From the NCBI GenBank assembly GCA_015680685.1, contig MNCI01036318.1:182190-246189 (forward strand): a stretch of 64,000 nucleotides of DNA, in the 5' to 3' direction. The DNA comes from Gnetum montanum. Its lineage: Eukaryota; Streptophyta; Gnetopsida; Gnetales; Gnetaceae. Each line of letters begins with the position of its first letter. Position 1 is the first letter of the stretch. The translations under genes and the position numbers were made by a program. The notes beneath the pieces were generated by a model. That model was not told the DNA's origin. It did not search any database and saw only the letters and a list, made by a program, of their open reading frames with translations. This document shows, piece after piece, positions 34,701 to 46,240 of the stretch.

Positions 34701-37229
34701 TAGAAGTTCAAGCCATGGGTGGTAACCTTGAATAAGAGCACTACCTGATATTTTAATATAATAAATAAAGTATTTTAGTCTATGAATTTTTCCTTAAAAA
34801 ATGTAGAGGATAATAGTAAATTCTATTGTTAGTTGGAACTTAATAGAATTCATTAGCATTGTGTTTAGAATGCAAAGGAGAAGGACAACTCCTGCTACCT
34901 TGAGATAGGTTGGTTTAAATCCAAAATCCTTCTAAGGGTGAGCTTTAGATTAATAAATTAATAAATTATACTAATTGATTATTATTTTGTTTTTCCAATA
35001 TTCTTTAAGTCTTTAAATTTCATGATCGTTAGAATAATAACCACATCTGGTTTGTGAGCATTTATGAAAGGTCATATTAATTACCTTCTTGGTAAGTTAA
35101 TATGGAGGAAAGGGTGTGTCATATTAGGACTAGCTATAAAGATGCCTTTAGCATGAGAAATGTCATTGTAATCAAGTGAGCCACCATCACATATATTCAA
35201 AGAGAATTTTTCCCCCATAAGAACCTCATGATTGAAGACGTCCAACTGGTTAAAAAAATTAGCACTATACGTCACAAGGTCCCATAAAAACCTTCAATCA
35301 TGAGCAAGGTCACACTCCCACAAGAACCTTATGTTTGGAGCGATGATCATGGCTCACACTTTTTAGCATCTTGATGATTCTCATTCCATAAGTAGAGTGC
35401 TTGAGGATGGAGAAATTATTTTCCATATTCATTTTTTAGCTATCACCTTTTACCTAGTGTATGACACTAAACTTCATGGATTGACTTATCTTATTAGGTA
35501 TTTTACTACTTTCCTTCATTTTTACTCATTTTCCTTGGTTTATTTGTCCCTTGCTTCGTGTTAGTTATGAACTTAAAGCATATTATGTGTTCCTCTTTTT
35601 TCTTCTCTCTTTTATTTTATCTTCCATCTTTTTCTTTTTTGAGCTGCCATCTCTTATGTCTAGCATTAGTTTTCATGCAAGGGTCTAACATGTGTTTCCC
35701 ATTATGCCCTCCATAGGTGTTAGTGGTTGAGATCCCTCCTATGGTGGCCCATTCTGAATACTAACATTTGTATGACTTGAGGCTATCAGTACACTATATA
35801 TAATAGTGTATATATAAAACCCATGGTAATTTTTTTTTTGCTTTTTGGTATATCCATTTGGCCAACCCACTGTTTAATTATTTCTTATATTTCTAATAAT
35901 TAACATAGGTATCATACATATCCTAGATTAATTAGGTGGGGTGGGGAAGGATAACCAACTTCAAATGTATATGATAGTAGGGTATAAAAAATATGGGAGC
36001 TAATCCAAGAGCAAGTTAGGAAATGAATTTGATGCAAGAAATGCATCTCAGATCCTTAGAATATAGAAAAGGTCAAGACCTTAAGTTTGCAAGACATTCT
36101 TGCACTAAATGAAGCAAACCTTATGAGATGATGTTTTAGCCCAATCAATCCTAGGGAGGGCCTTACTAATGGAGTTATATGTGGACCCCTACCCAAATAA
36201 TACGAATTTATTACAAGAAGTGAAAAAGGGAGTAAAATCATGTACATTATTAAGTGAATAAAATTTTTATGCCAATATCGATTAGTTTTGCATTTCGCGA
36301 TGAGGAGCGATTATAATAAGTTATTTTTTCAAAGGATATTAAGGTTTCGACATCTATAGAAGTTAGAGAGAGAAACTTAAAGATGTTGAAATTGGGCATA
36401 TTGAGAGACACCGACTAGTTGGTGTCTCACTAAAAGACAAATCAAGATATATTGATTCCTACGATATGGTTTGATAGAGTGAAAGATAGTACTCAAGGTA
36501 TCAATATAAATATCAATTTAATCAACTTAAATAGATATAAGGTATAATGGATATGTTGATTTAGATATACTTAATTGATCTGAATTGAGGAAGAACAAAT
36601 TTGATGGAATATTTTGCATCTGAACAATGTGACTTTGATATAATTTGATATGTTGGTCAAACATGTTGCTTCTTGTAGCTAGATCGATCCTAATTAATAT
36701 GTCTAAAACTTTTTCAAATGTTTCAACTATTATCAACATGATTGCGATATAAATCAATATATTTGAGGCTTGAATATTTTATATATCGATCTATATTGAT
36801 GGATCTATGAAACTTGACCCAAGAAATTATGATCCACATCAAGGTTGTAATGAATATCCATATAGTTAAAATTGAGAAAGAGTTAAAAGTAATTGTAAGA
36901 TGGTAGATTTAGTATAAAGGCACCACCTCATGGGGTAGATAAACATTGTTGGCAAAACCCCCATGAGGTAGTGTAGATTAAGGCCTTCATCTACAGTTTA
37001 GAATCTTCACTTTCTTCAACTAAAATTCATAGCACCTTTCTAGGAGGGACCATAGTAAGAAGTGATGTCTGCACATCCACATGAACCTTCATCTTTTTAT
37101 ACCAACCATTTTTCAGAAGGGTAAGAAAAATTTTCCCACTATAATGGGTTTTCCAAATCAAGCATGAAATGTTAATTTTATTTTTTTAGTTAGTGCATAG
37201 TTCTTCATTATAAAATGGTTGAATCATCA
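34701..37229 (+). mobile_element. Spacer of element E between integrase and env-like region
   Basis: No convincing coding signal. Two inverted repeats stand out: tacactat/atagtgta at 35790-35810, and a near-perfect 24-base palindrome at 36405-36428 (gagacacc...ggtgtctc). The region 36280-36800 repeats phrases such as tatcgat and gatatat. Long non-coding stretches here are common in Athila-type elements. Confidence 0.5.
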
Positions 37230-37239
37230 AGTGCTGAGT

Positions 37240-38340
37240 AGCAAGCCAAGGTAAGCATGGGCTTTATGTAGAACCTGGCTGATAATTTTGGTATGCTAGA
37301 TATTTTGGTTATATTATAGGCACCAAGGAGAAAATGCTTAAAAATTTCTTCTTGGCACTACGAGGTTGACTACTTTGAGTGGTTCAACCACATGGACAAG
37401 GCAGTGTGGTAGCAGTTGAAAACAATGGGCTATGGGGTTTTCATTAGATCCTTCATCAATTGGTCTATTTGAGATAAGGTCTTGGAACTTTATAGAAATC
37501 TTAAACTTCACCTTACCAAGTTTGATCCACTAGAGTATTCTTTAGTTTCTTCCATTCAGATGACAAGAGTCAAGGTGATAGTGGCCAGGCTATAGGAGTG
37601 GTTTTGACTACCAACTAGGGGAGACAATATCTTTTGGCCAAAATCAAGCATGGAAGAGAAATATGATCTCTTCCACCAATTTATTTGTGAGTCCAATTTG
37701 GAGTAGTTGCAAGCATAGTGTTTGCATTTTGTGAACCTTTAGCCTAAGCATCACGTGATGGTCAGGATGATCTTCATGAACATCTTGGCTTCAATGCACA
37801 CTACTTACACGCTTAGCGCTACACTCCATGTTATGAAAGCATTGAAGTTTGAGGAGGAAGAAAATTTTTCTTACCTTCCAATTAGGTATTTAGTCTACCA
37901 TTACAATGATTATTCCTTGAAGTTGTGCTTTCCTTTGTTTATTTTAGCAATTCTTTGGAAGTCTAGAGTTCCTGAGCTCCAAAAGGAAATAAAGGTGCAT
38001 CTTTCAATCCTAGAAAAAAACATTTTTCCATCCTTTAAAAATTTATACAAAGGTTGGTTTTTTCATCAAGGATCAGGTTCATCATTGGCACTTGAAGCTA
38101 GTGAAATACAAGGGTTTAGAGATGAGGTTCAAAGCTAGTTCTAGGAAGTCTGGTCCACATAAAGGAAAATTTTATCAATGTTAGAAAGGATTAACTCAAC
38201 CTCATCACCATGGAGAAGAGGATGGTGGACATTAAAAAACATGTTCATCCTCAAATTTGGGATGATGATGAAGGGACAAACCCCTCTCATTTTGAAGAGG
38301 ATATGGAGGTGGAAGCAGGCTTAGAGGCTTGATATATGTC
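37240..38340 (+). pseudogene. Candidate env-like ORF of element E
   Basis: Athila elements often carry an extra ORF between integrase and the 3' LTR. With a few stops the frame reads YEVDYFEWFNHMDKAVW, LELYRNLKLHLTKFDP, LVSSIQMTRVKVIVARL, FWPKSSMEEKYDLFHQF and CLHFVNL, then an open run 37755-38138 (ILASMHTTYTLSATLHVM, LPIRYLVYHYNDYSLKL, FPLFILAIL). The layout of a conserved strand, a CLHF step and a late hydrophobic stretch is reminiscent of the plant transposon protein domain found in Athila env-like ORFs. I see no clear signal peptide. The assignment is by position and weak resemblance. Confidence 0.45.
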
Positions 38341-38670
38341 TTGGATTTGATTTTATTTTTGTTGATGCATGGATGTGTAGCCATTATTGTGACTCTGGAC
38401 AAGTGTAATGTTTGTTTCTTATTAAAACCATGATGGAATGATGGTTAACATTAATAATCTTTTTGTTTATTTATATGTTTATACATGAATTAAATATAAT
38501 GAGCTAGATAAATTTTTAATTTTAGAATGATGTAATATGAATATAGAATCAACATCTTAATAGTAGTTTTATATTATTTTCATAGCCACCTTATGTAGTT
38601 GTGCATATTTTATGCTTGATAATGATTTTTATTAGTAATTTTTTTGTGTCTTTATGGCCAGGCATTGGCC

Positions 38671-38689
38671 AAAGGATAGTTGGAGGTTT
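38671..38689 (+). other. Polypurine tract of element E
   Basis: aaaggatagttggaggttt directly precedes the LTR start TGTTGAATCCC. The position is right for plus-strand priming, although two T-rich breaks show decay. Confidence 0.6.
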
Positions 38690-39618
38690 TGTTGAATCCC
38701 TTAACAGTCTAGTTTCTAAGCTTATAAGTTTTCATTTTATTTTTTTATTGTTTTATTGTACTGAAGATAGTTGATTTTAGTAATAGAAGTTGATAAGTAT
38801 TAATTTTCGTGTTGAGTTCTATGTATTGTAGGAAATCATGGTAGCGATGGAAATCGATGTCAATTATATCAATCCTTATAGCAATAGTGATACAAATCAA
38901 TAACACAGATTTCTAGAGAAGAAATATGTTGTGAAGTAATCAAGATATCGATTGCAATCCCTAGGTGATCTAAATCGAGTATCAAAGATCCCCAAAATTG
39001 TGATGCAATTCAAAAACTCTAAAATTGATTGCTATCAAATTCTTTAATATTAATCAATTTCCAAATACTTATTTTTCCTAGTTATTGTAAATCACTTGAT
39101 GTATAAATGAGAAGTTCATCTATGAGTTAAAGGGGATGTGAAATTCAAGAAAGAACCCAAACCAAATTGAATTCTTATTTATTTGTACTCGAAATTTTTA
39201 AGAAATATTGTTAACACCCTATGGCAATCAACAACCATTGATGTTATTAAGGCTATGAAGTTGCTGCATTATAAAGGTAGCAGAGCAGGGTCATAGATTA
39301 GCTGATGTCTCCTTTGTAATCTTCTCATAGTTATGATAAATTATTGTATTTTTTAATTTGGTTTAATTAACTATTTTCATGTTTGACCTTAATATTAGAA
39401 GTTAGGATGAGGGCTTTTTGATTTTACTTATGAGCGACATCATAAGTGCGGAGTTGTTAATTGAATTTGGATCTAATTGTTTATTGTTTTGATGATCTTT
39501 TTGACTTTAAAACTATTCCTCAATGATACGACTCACATGTTAGTCATAGATGAGGTGACAATTTTACAAAGAAGATAATTGCTAAGGTAATCCAGCATCA
39601 AACTTTGGTTGGCTCTTT
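38690..39618 (+). repeat. 3' LTR of element E
   Basis: Homologous to 27906-28833, with a TATA box at 39102-39108. It is followed by AGGCT (39619-39623), the second copy of the target duplication. Confidence 0.85.
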
Positions 39619-39754
39619 AGGCTTTGAGGTGGAGTTTCAAGAAGAAACTCCTATAAGCCAAAACAAAACAAAGAATCATGATAATGTCAAAAAAAAAAAC
39701 CAATGCCAACAACATAGGGGCCATGATCAAAGCATGGGAAGAGCTCCCATTTAA
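39619..39754 (+). pseudogene. F protease/pol continuation after E insertion
   Basis: From 39620 the codons ggc-ttt-gag-gtg continue, in phase, the frame broken at 27904, and stay open to a stop at 39752. This run is Gln/Asn/Lys/His-rich and has no recognised domain. RT of F is not seen further on. Confidence 0.7.
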
Positions 39755-40483
39755 CATCATTAGTGAAGGTAATGGAGAGTAAAAAATTATGCAACATAGA
39801 ACCTACTCTCTCAAAGATTAGGAAACAGTTGTGCAATTGAGTGCAATTCCTACTTACTCAACCCTGTATGATATGGCTAAGTATTTTAATCTATAGCCTT
39901 GTTTTCTATTTTATTTACATGTTTACATTCTATTTTTAATATTTTTCCTTCATTATATTTATCTTTCTATTACATATCCTTACTTTACATTCTTGTGTTA
40001 AATTACAAATCATGTCTTCTTCTTTTACATTTACTTAGAACTATAAAATACCATAAAAAATAGAAAAACACAAAAATAAAATTAACAAGAGCCTACAATG
40101 GCCTAAAACTATTGGGCTACAAGGGCTTAGAATTGGTAAATTCATGTTTTTATTTTACTTATTTTACATGTATATCATAACTCATTTGCTTGTTTGTTTT
40201 TGATTATACCTATTTTTACGTTCTTAGTTTGCTCCATAACCTTGTTATTTTAATGCATAGCCATTTTATGCAACAAAAATATAAAACCAAACTAAAATAA
40301 AGATAATATTATATGATATATAAGGTGTCATAAAACTAAAATATTTATAATAGTCACATTGTGTGACAAACAATGAAGGAATAACATCCATGTCTCATAG
40401 CCATAGTTGCACTATGCAACATATGATAATAAATAATAATAATAAATAGTCCCAAGGGCTATAGTAGCTAACACATAAAAAAA
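39755..40483. other. AT-rich stretch between F and T2
   Basis: No gene is recognised. It is rich in ataaaa and aataat runs with very low G+C from 39900. The right half is probably the 3' flank or terminal part of T2 on the minus strand. Its boundary with F is not visible. Confidence 0.4.
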
Positions 40484-40638
40484 ACTATAATAATGCAATA
40501 TAAATAACAAAGTGTTACATTTCTAGCTATAACCAAAACTAGGTAGGAGGAGGAGGAGGANACTATAATAATGCAATATAAATAACAAAGTATTACATTT
40601 CTAGCTATAACCAAAACTAGGTAGGAGGAGGAGGAGGA
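40484..40638. repeat. 77-base direct duplication across an N
   Basis: 40484-40560 and 40562-40638 are the same 77 bases with one difference, separated only by the N at 40561. This is the pattern of two contig ends with an unmerged overlap, so it is probably an assembly artefact rather than a genomic repeat. Confidence 0.8.
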
Positions 40639-41700
40639 GGAATGTCATCATTAATATCATCCAAATCATTAGCACCATTATCTGCATTATCATCCTTACT
40701 ACTTGGAACCTAAACAATAAAACATAAAAATAGTTTGTGAACATGATAACCAAGAATAATAGAAGTATAAAAAAACTATACAACAACATAAACTAAATAA
40801 AATAAAACCATAAAATTTAAAGCACCAATTACACAAACCTTATGGGGAGTCAAGAGTTATATCTTCTGGGGTAAATTGTCGGAGATCTTTCTCAAATCTG
40901 TGAAGAATATGTTCTTCACTCATGTTTGCCTAGTCAATATCTCTGAGATCCATTCATGCCAAGATTTTTTTCCTCTCTAAGTCTATCCAATTAGGTGGGG
41001 CATGGGAAAAATCAATGGTGGTAGTCTCCCTAGATGTGGTGGTGATTTGAGGACTAGGAGAATTAGCAATCACAAATGATTCTGTAAACAACTTGTAAGT
41101 ATCCTTTGCACCGATCACTTATACAAACATTTGATACTTATGTTTTATCATGGATACCTCATGTAATAACCTAATGTGATTGGCCTTTCCCACTTTTTAT
41201 AACCTTTTATGTGCCTTGTGTTACCTTCCCCACTCTAACACCCAAGAATAGTAGTTCCACCATTCTTTGGACTTGTGAACTGGAAAATCTATTTGCATGC
41301 CTTTTTCAACATCTAGCTAGAGTAATTTTTTCTTTGGACTTAATCTCTTTTCTACATAAAGAATTCCTATTTTCAACATGTGTGTTGGGACAAAAAATCT
41401 TGATCACTAGAAAAAACCAAGGATTCTTAGTCACAAGTAGCCTCAACCTTGAATCCCCTTGGGCGTTTGCATGGAAAATGGAATCTAGGGTGCTCTGGAT
41501 GATTTGATAGATCACCCAAGGACTTGAGGGGGATGCAAAATGGGGGTAACAAAGCAAGAAGATGCAGATATATAAAGTAATGTACTAAAAATATAATAAT
41601 TATCTGTATAATTGTACACCAAATGAAAATCATAAACTTTATTAAATAAACAAAGAATGAGTTCAAAGGGGTGTACAAATTTGGTACCCGAGAGGGGGGC
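40617..41700 (-). pseudogene. T2: short copy of unrecognised intron-bearing family
   Basis: On the minus strand, blocks align with T1 (62330-63071). They are GMQIDFPVHKSKEWW, then WVLEWGR-HKAHKR (41250-41200), FTESFVIANSPSP, PPNWIDLERKKILA, DLRDID-ANMSEEHIL and LDSP followed by a stop. A 129-base intron-like gap (40838-40710, GT...AG, T-rich before AG) precedes a last exon with DDNADN, DIPPPPPPT and a stop at 40617. The protein looks acidic with a Pro-rich end. I do not recognise the family. Overlapping frames at 41306-41712 on the same strand are not the conserved ones. The upstream two thirds of T1 have no counterpart here. Confidence 0.55.
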
Positions 41701-42051
41701 AAGGGGGTTCACTTAGATGGGGGTCTAGGGCCCGTTGAAGTCACAATCAACTCCACAATCTGGTATCTCTACCACTCCTAATTCTATTGAACTTCCTTTG
41801 TCACCACCTTAGATCTGCAATGTTGGTTATTAATGAGGTTAGGAAATTGTGAAGGATTGGGTAGCAAAAGTGCACCACACTAGGATTCAGTGATTAGAGA
41901 GGCTAATAGGGGGTAATACATTATAGAGGTTCCATAGTACTAGGTGCCAAGAAGCTATGTTTCTACTAAGGAAGCAAGAGCTCTTGGATGTCAAAATGCC
42001 AAAGATGCTAAATTACCAAAGTGTCCCAACTTAACATGGTGCCAATGTATG

Positions 42052-42060
42052 ATTTTTATA
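42052..42060 (-). promoter_or_regulatory. Possible TATA box of T2
   Basis: The complement reads TATAAAAAT within ccctataaaaatc, about 350 bases upstream of the first conserved T2 coding block and downstream of the G/C-rich repeats. Position only. Confidence 0.3.
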
Positions 42061-42159
42061 GGGTTATGGCCATGATTTGGGCTATCAATTGGTTGCAAAT
42101 GACTGACTGATTGGGTGTAGATTGGCTGCCAAATTTCTGAAAATTAGCTACCATGTTTA

Positions 42160-42480
42160 GGAGGTAGGTGAGATCCATCTCCATGCATCCTAGCTATCTA
42201 ACTCCCTCCACGCTATCTAACCCCATCTCTCCTAGCTGGCTAACTCTCTCCCATTGGGGGAGAGTGTCAACATTGAGGAGAAATGGGAGGTCAACACTAG
42301 GGATGAAGGTCAACCCATCTAGGTTGGGTCACCCCACTTTTCCACTATGGGGATAGGTGAGTTCCACCCCTTTGCACTTCTCCATCTTGGCCTTGAAGTC
42401 TCCTAGCTGGCTTACCTCCTATAGGGGGTGTGTCAACGTAGAAAAATGTGTACCCCCCATAAAATCCATCAAATTTCCAT
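42160..42480 (-). repeat. Imperfect G/C-rich repeats upstream of T2
   Basis: Read on the minus strand, 42480-42400 (gatggatttt...gttgacacaccccctat...ggtaagccagc) matches units of the T1 array at 56640-56720. A second unit (ctagctggctaactc...gtgtcaacattg on the + strand) lies at 42230-42280. Short Met-started frames here are incidental. Confidence 0.6.
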
Positions 42481-43170
42481 TTTTGATATTCCAAAAGGCA
42501 TTTTTAACTTTCGCAAGACAAAATATAGACATAATGTGACTTTTTTCACTTGGAGAATGAGGCTTTGATCACTTATGTAGCATTTTCTAGCCTCAAAGGT
42601 ATAAAACATGTGAGATTACCCCTTCATGGATTACAACCATCACATTTACAATAAAATACTACCTCAACATTCTGGGATGAGATTACAAAGGTTTCAACAT
42701 GTAAATTTGGTGGTGCTTCATTGGCCCCTCTTTGTTGGTATTTAGAGGATTGACTTGAGAGGCACCAACAAAGAATACAAAACACAACTATAGGTCCACC
42801 ACCAATGTTCCCTCTCTGCACTTGATCCAGTAATGTTGAACCATGTCGAATTGTGATTTTGGTGATGGGATGGGGCTATGATGAATGAGTGGTAGTCGTA
42901 ATTAGAGAGATGATCATGAAAGCTGACTATGCATTCCACACATTATCACCATGGTTGTAGTGTGATACTGACATATTTTGAAGTGTTGGTCACTCAACAA
43001 ATGTGTTTGAGGAACTAACCACTTCATTCAAAGAGTATTTTGGCCATTGGGCTTTGAGGCTTCTTTGGCCATTTGGCTCCTTGGAAATTTTCTTTCCCTA
43101 TTGCTTGCTCTTTTTTTTTTTTTTGGGTAAAACCTTCATTGGGTTTCACTGCCAGGGCCACTTTGACATA
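42481..43170. other. Unassigned stretch between T2 and M2
   Basis: I see no domain, LTR edge or RNA gene. Overlapping minus-strand frames at 42624-42939 have no recognisable motif. 43110-43125 is a T run. Confidence 0.35.
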
Positions 43171-43303
43171 GTTTTCCCATCAAATGAGTTGTGTTACAGC
43201 CAATGGACTTGAGAGTTATCCCATTAAATGAGATGTATGACTCTCAATGGACTTAATAGTTTTCCACTAAATAAATTATGTTACATTCAAGTGGACTTGG
43301 AGA
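43171..43303. repeat. 44-bp tandem repeat, three units
   Basis: Units at 43171-43214, 43215-43258 and 43259-43303 share the frame gtt-t/a-tcccat-aaatga...tcaatggactt-aga. They are diverged by roughly a quarter. They lie just left of the M2 coding region and may belong to its 3' LTR. Confidence 0.65.
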
Positions 43304-43672
43304 TGGAGCATGCCAAGAAAATATCATATGACAATAGTGCATGAGTAGCAAACATAGGCCAACAATGTTGCTTAGGGTAGGAAAAGTGATCATCAACCTA
43401 TGGGGTTGGGCTCAAGGAGTGATGTTAGAGGGAGGGCAATGGTACAAGTACACTTGACATAGTAGGACAAACTCATTGAATCTTGCACATTGAGGCCACC
43501 TGATGACTTGCTACCATACTGAGTTACAACCTTGTGATGGCCCCAATCTTCATCCTACAAACACAACTCTAAGAGAATAAGAAAACCAAGTAAACAAAGC
43601 ATGTTACAATGTTACAATGCATATATAGGCCACATGGAGAATAAAACTAAACCATCCAAGTCACCAATGTTA

Positions 43673-43846
43673 CTAGTTTAAGGCCATCTTGGGCTATGGT
43701 ACTAGTTTAAGGCCCTAGCAGGCCATGGTGCTAGTGTAAGGTCATAGCAGACCATGGTGCCAATTTAGAGTCTTAGTAGACTGTGATGTTGATTTAAGGC
43801 CTTAACATGCTGTGTTGCTAGTTTAAGGCCTTAGCAGGCCACTTTA
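43673..43846. repeat. 29-bp tandem repeat, six units
   Basis: Six consecutive 29-base units begin ctagtttaaggcc and end in forms of ggccatggtg. The same unit occurs five times at 63418-63562, in the same orientation, and once at 47601-47628. The array lies directly after the end of M2 integrase (on its minus strand). Confidence 0.85.
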
Positions 43847-43861
43847 GAGTAGGCTCACTTA

Positions 43862-45090
43862 TTAATGACCATTGGGTACATGTAATATGGCTTCAGATAG
43901 GAATGATTGACCAGATTGTCCAGCTTATTATTGTCCATGTCAGCTATTCTGTATGCTCCATTACCATAGGCTTTAGTGACTAGGAAGGACCCTTTCCAAT
44001 TCCCTAAGAATTTATCTGCATGCTCGTAGATGACTTTGTGAACTAGGTCACCTTCTTTGATCTTATGCTTGGTTAAGTTATGGTGGTGCTATCACTTCTA
44101 CCTCCCTTGATAGTGTTTGATGTGAGTAAGTGCTTACATACTTTGCTCCTCCACTGAGTCTAGGACCACTATTTGCAACTCTTTATTTTGCTTATCATTG
44201 GTAAAGTTAGTCAAGGCTACTTGAAGTGATGGCACCTACAATTCAAGAGGTAAAAAAACTTCAAAACCATAAACCAAGAAATAAGGAATTATTCTAGTTG
44301 TCATGTGATAGGTTGTTCTGTAAGCCCATATTGCATGGGCAAGCTGATCATGCCATTTATGCTTGCTATTATTTAGTATCTTATTTAGTAAGTTGATAAT
44401 GGCCTTGTTGCTTGCCTCTACTTGTCTGTTGGCCTGAGGATAATAAGGTGATGAGAAAGAATGCTTAATGGCTAGGTTGTGATAAAAATAATTTGTTTCA
44501 TGGCTACTAAGTTGTGGTCCATTATCTATAACTATGCTCATGGATATGCGAAAATGGACTATAATGTTATCTAAGATAAATTTGAAAACTTGTTCAAATG
44601 TAGTCTTCCTTAAGGGAATAGCCTCAACCTACTTTGTAAAGTATTCAATTGTAGTGATGATGAAGCTATGACTTGCAGAAGACTTGGGTGTTATATGTTC
44701 AATGATATCGAACACCCATTGTTGAAAAAATTAGGTGATTTAAGTTGTATGCAACTCCATTGATGATATGTGCATAAGGTTACTATGTCATTGGCATGTG
44801 TCCCAATGCTTAACCTTTTGCATGTGGTTGCTTTCCATAGAGGGCCAATAGTAACCTAACTACCTAATGTTAGAAGTCATAGCTCTTGGTCCTATATGTC
44901 CCTCAAAAACACCCTCATGAACCTCCTCTAGGACTGTTCTAGCTTTAGTTTTACCTAAGCACTTTAGTAATATACTATCATAGGATCGTTGACATAATGT
45001 GTTATCACCTATAATGACATACTGCTTCAATCTTTTTTGTACAGCATCCTTTTGGGCAGTAGTTAGGCCTTGTGAAGAATCACCATGCAT
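43862..45090 (-). pseudogene. M2 integrase, degenerate
   Basis: Inserts cDNA. The zinc region (45090-44760) has VLEEVHEGVFEGHIGPRAM and a downstream HWDTCQ. The core shows FDIIEHITP with the first Asp, IVIDNGPQLSSHE with the second, and YYPQANRQVEASNKAI with the third (Glu present). HAIWAYRTTYHMTTRIIP and LVYGFEVFLPLEL follow in the open frame 44541-44236. The C-terminal module reads IKEGDLVHKVIYEHADKFLGN and NHSYLKPYY, ending near 43880. All three catalytic acidic residues can be seen, but stops interrupt the frame. Confidence 0.85.
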
Positions 45091-45168
45091 TAGGTAAAAT
45101 TTGATATTGTGATACCACTCCTTGGTAGGTGTAGTATGGATGATGACTACAAAGGTATCTTCAGTGTT

Positions 45169-45735
45169 CTACATGATGAAAATAGCATAGTCCATGATTA
45201 AGATGGGTAACTTATTAAACACATTTTGCATCACACTGAAAGCTGATGTTGGAATTGCATCGGCTATGGTGTTCTTGTTTTGGGGTATGTGTTGGATATC
45301 AACATCTACAAATTGTTGTAACAATATTTTCCCTAGGTCACTGTATGATTGTAAGTGTTTGGATTTACATCCATAGACTTTTTTTACTTGTTTAACGACA
45401 AGTTGGGAATCACCTTTAATCACTAAGCATCTAAATTCTTGATCATGGGCTACCATCATTTCCCTAATCAAACCCTTGTATGTTGCTATGTTGTTGGTAC
45501 ATGGGAACTCAAAATGATAGGTGAAGGGTTGGATTTGACTAGATTGGAATATTATGATGCTAGCATCATTGGCCCGATGGGTAGTTGAAGCTTCATCAAA
45601 GTGCATGACTACCTCATAATCCTTAGGCACTTGGCTAACAATACTAATATGCTCATCAGGGAACTCAAGATCTATGGCTTCCTGGTGATCAATAGGTGAA
45701 ACTGTGAGTTGTACAACTATAGCTTGACCTTTCAT
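45169..45735 (-). pseudogene. M2 archaeal-type second RNase H
   Basis: An open frame of 188 codons, long for this window. It reads VVMHFDEAS (first acidic motif), FEFPCTNNIATYKGLI (second position changed, Glu to Thr/Lys), VIKGDSQLVVKQV (third Asp present), HIPQNKNTIADAI (last Asp present). It belongs to the same domain class as 7375-7903 in M1, but here it lies between the gypsy RNase H and integrase. One catalytic position is lost, so activity is unlikely. Confidence 0.85.
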
Positions 45736-45799
45736 TGAGGATTGAGAGATGTAGTGAAGGTTAAACTCTACAATTATGGCTTTTCATTGGGCTATGCGA

Positions 45800-46240
45800 C
45801 TACTCTCATAGATACTGGTTGTTATGGCTCTGAGCATGTTATCTTTGCAAATGATATTAACTTAGCCTCTAAAGAGGTAGTTCTCCACTTCTTCAATGAG
45901 AATGCTAGTGCTAGACAATATTTCTCCACTTTAGTGTATCGAAAAGTTTTGTAGGCAACTAATGCATTGCTAAGATAGTATACTAGCATTTTCACTCCAT
46001 CATCACATTTTGGCAAATTAGAGAGGCAATGGATGTGTTAGAGATGGTGAGGTACATGTAAAAAATTCTACTCTCTTGTGGAAGATAGACTATTGGTAGT
46101 TGTGTGAACTCTTGCTTAAGGTTTTTAAAGGCCTCTTGGCATTGGGCCATCCACTCATAGTAAACCCATTTCTTAAGCAAGTGTTGCATGGGCTGTAATT
46201 TATCTGTAAGCCTAGTAATAAACCTACGAATAAATTGCAA
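45800..46240 (-). pseudogene. M2 gypsy-type RNase H, degenerate
   Basis: Two overlapping frames cover it. 46240-45992 ends the RT connection (QEAFKNLKQEFTQLPIVYLP) and begins RNase H as FYMYLTISNTSIASLI, where the catalytic Asp is absent. 46016-45822 continues LVYYLSNALV, FRYTKVEKYCLALAFSLKKW. Loss of the first Asp fits a domain demoted to a structural role once a second RNase H was acquired, as has been proposed for Tat elements. Confidence 0.75.

Larger units (their letters stand above)
27905..39618 (+). mobile_element. Athila-like Ty3/gypsy retrotransposon E
   Basis: An 11.7 kb element complete in outline. It has two LTRs (27906-28833 and 38690-39618), a tRNA-Asp-type primer site, gag with zinc knuckle, protease with a DLGAS active site, RT, RNase H, integrase, a 2.5 kb spacer, a candidate env-like region and a polypurine tract. 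The primer site type, the DLGAS protease and the long region between integrase and 3' LTR all point to the Athila lineage. The LTRs differ at many positions, so insertion is old, yet younger than its host F. Confidence 0.9.

Noticed and set aside
41306-41712. Overlapping minus-strand open frames as a gene
   Set aside because: Similarity to T1 lies in a different frame of the same strand, so these are by-products.
42168-42539. Two adjacent plus-strand open frames
   Set aside because: They fall in the G/C-rich repeats upstream of T2 and show no motif.
43673-43846. CRISPR-like array (29-base repeat)
   Set aside because: Units are head to tail without spacers, in a plant retroelement context.
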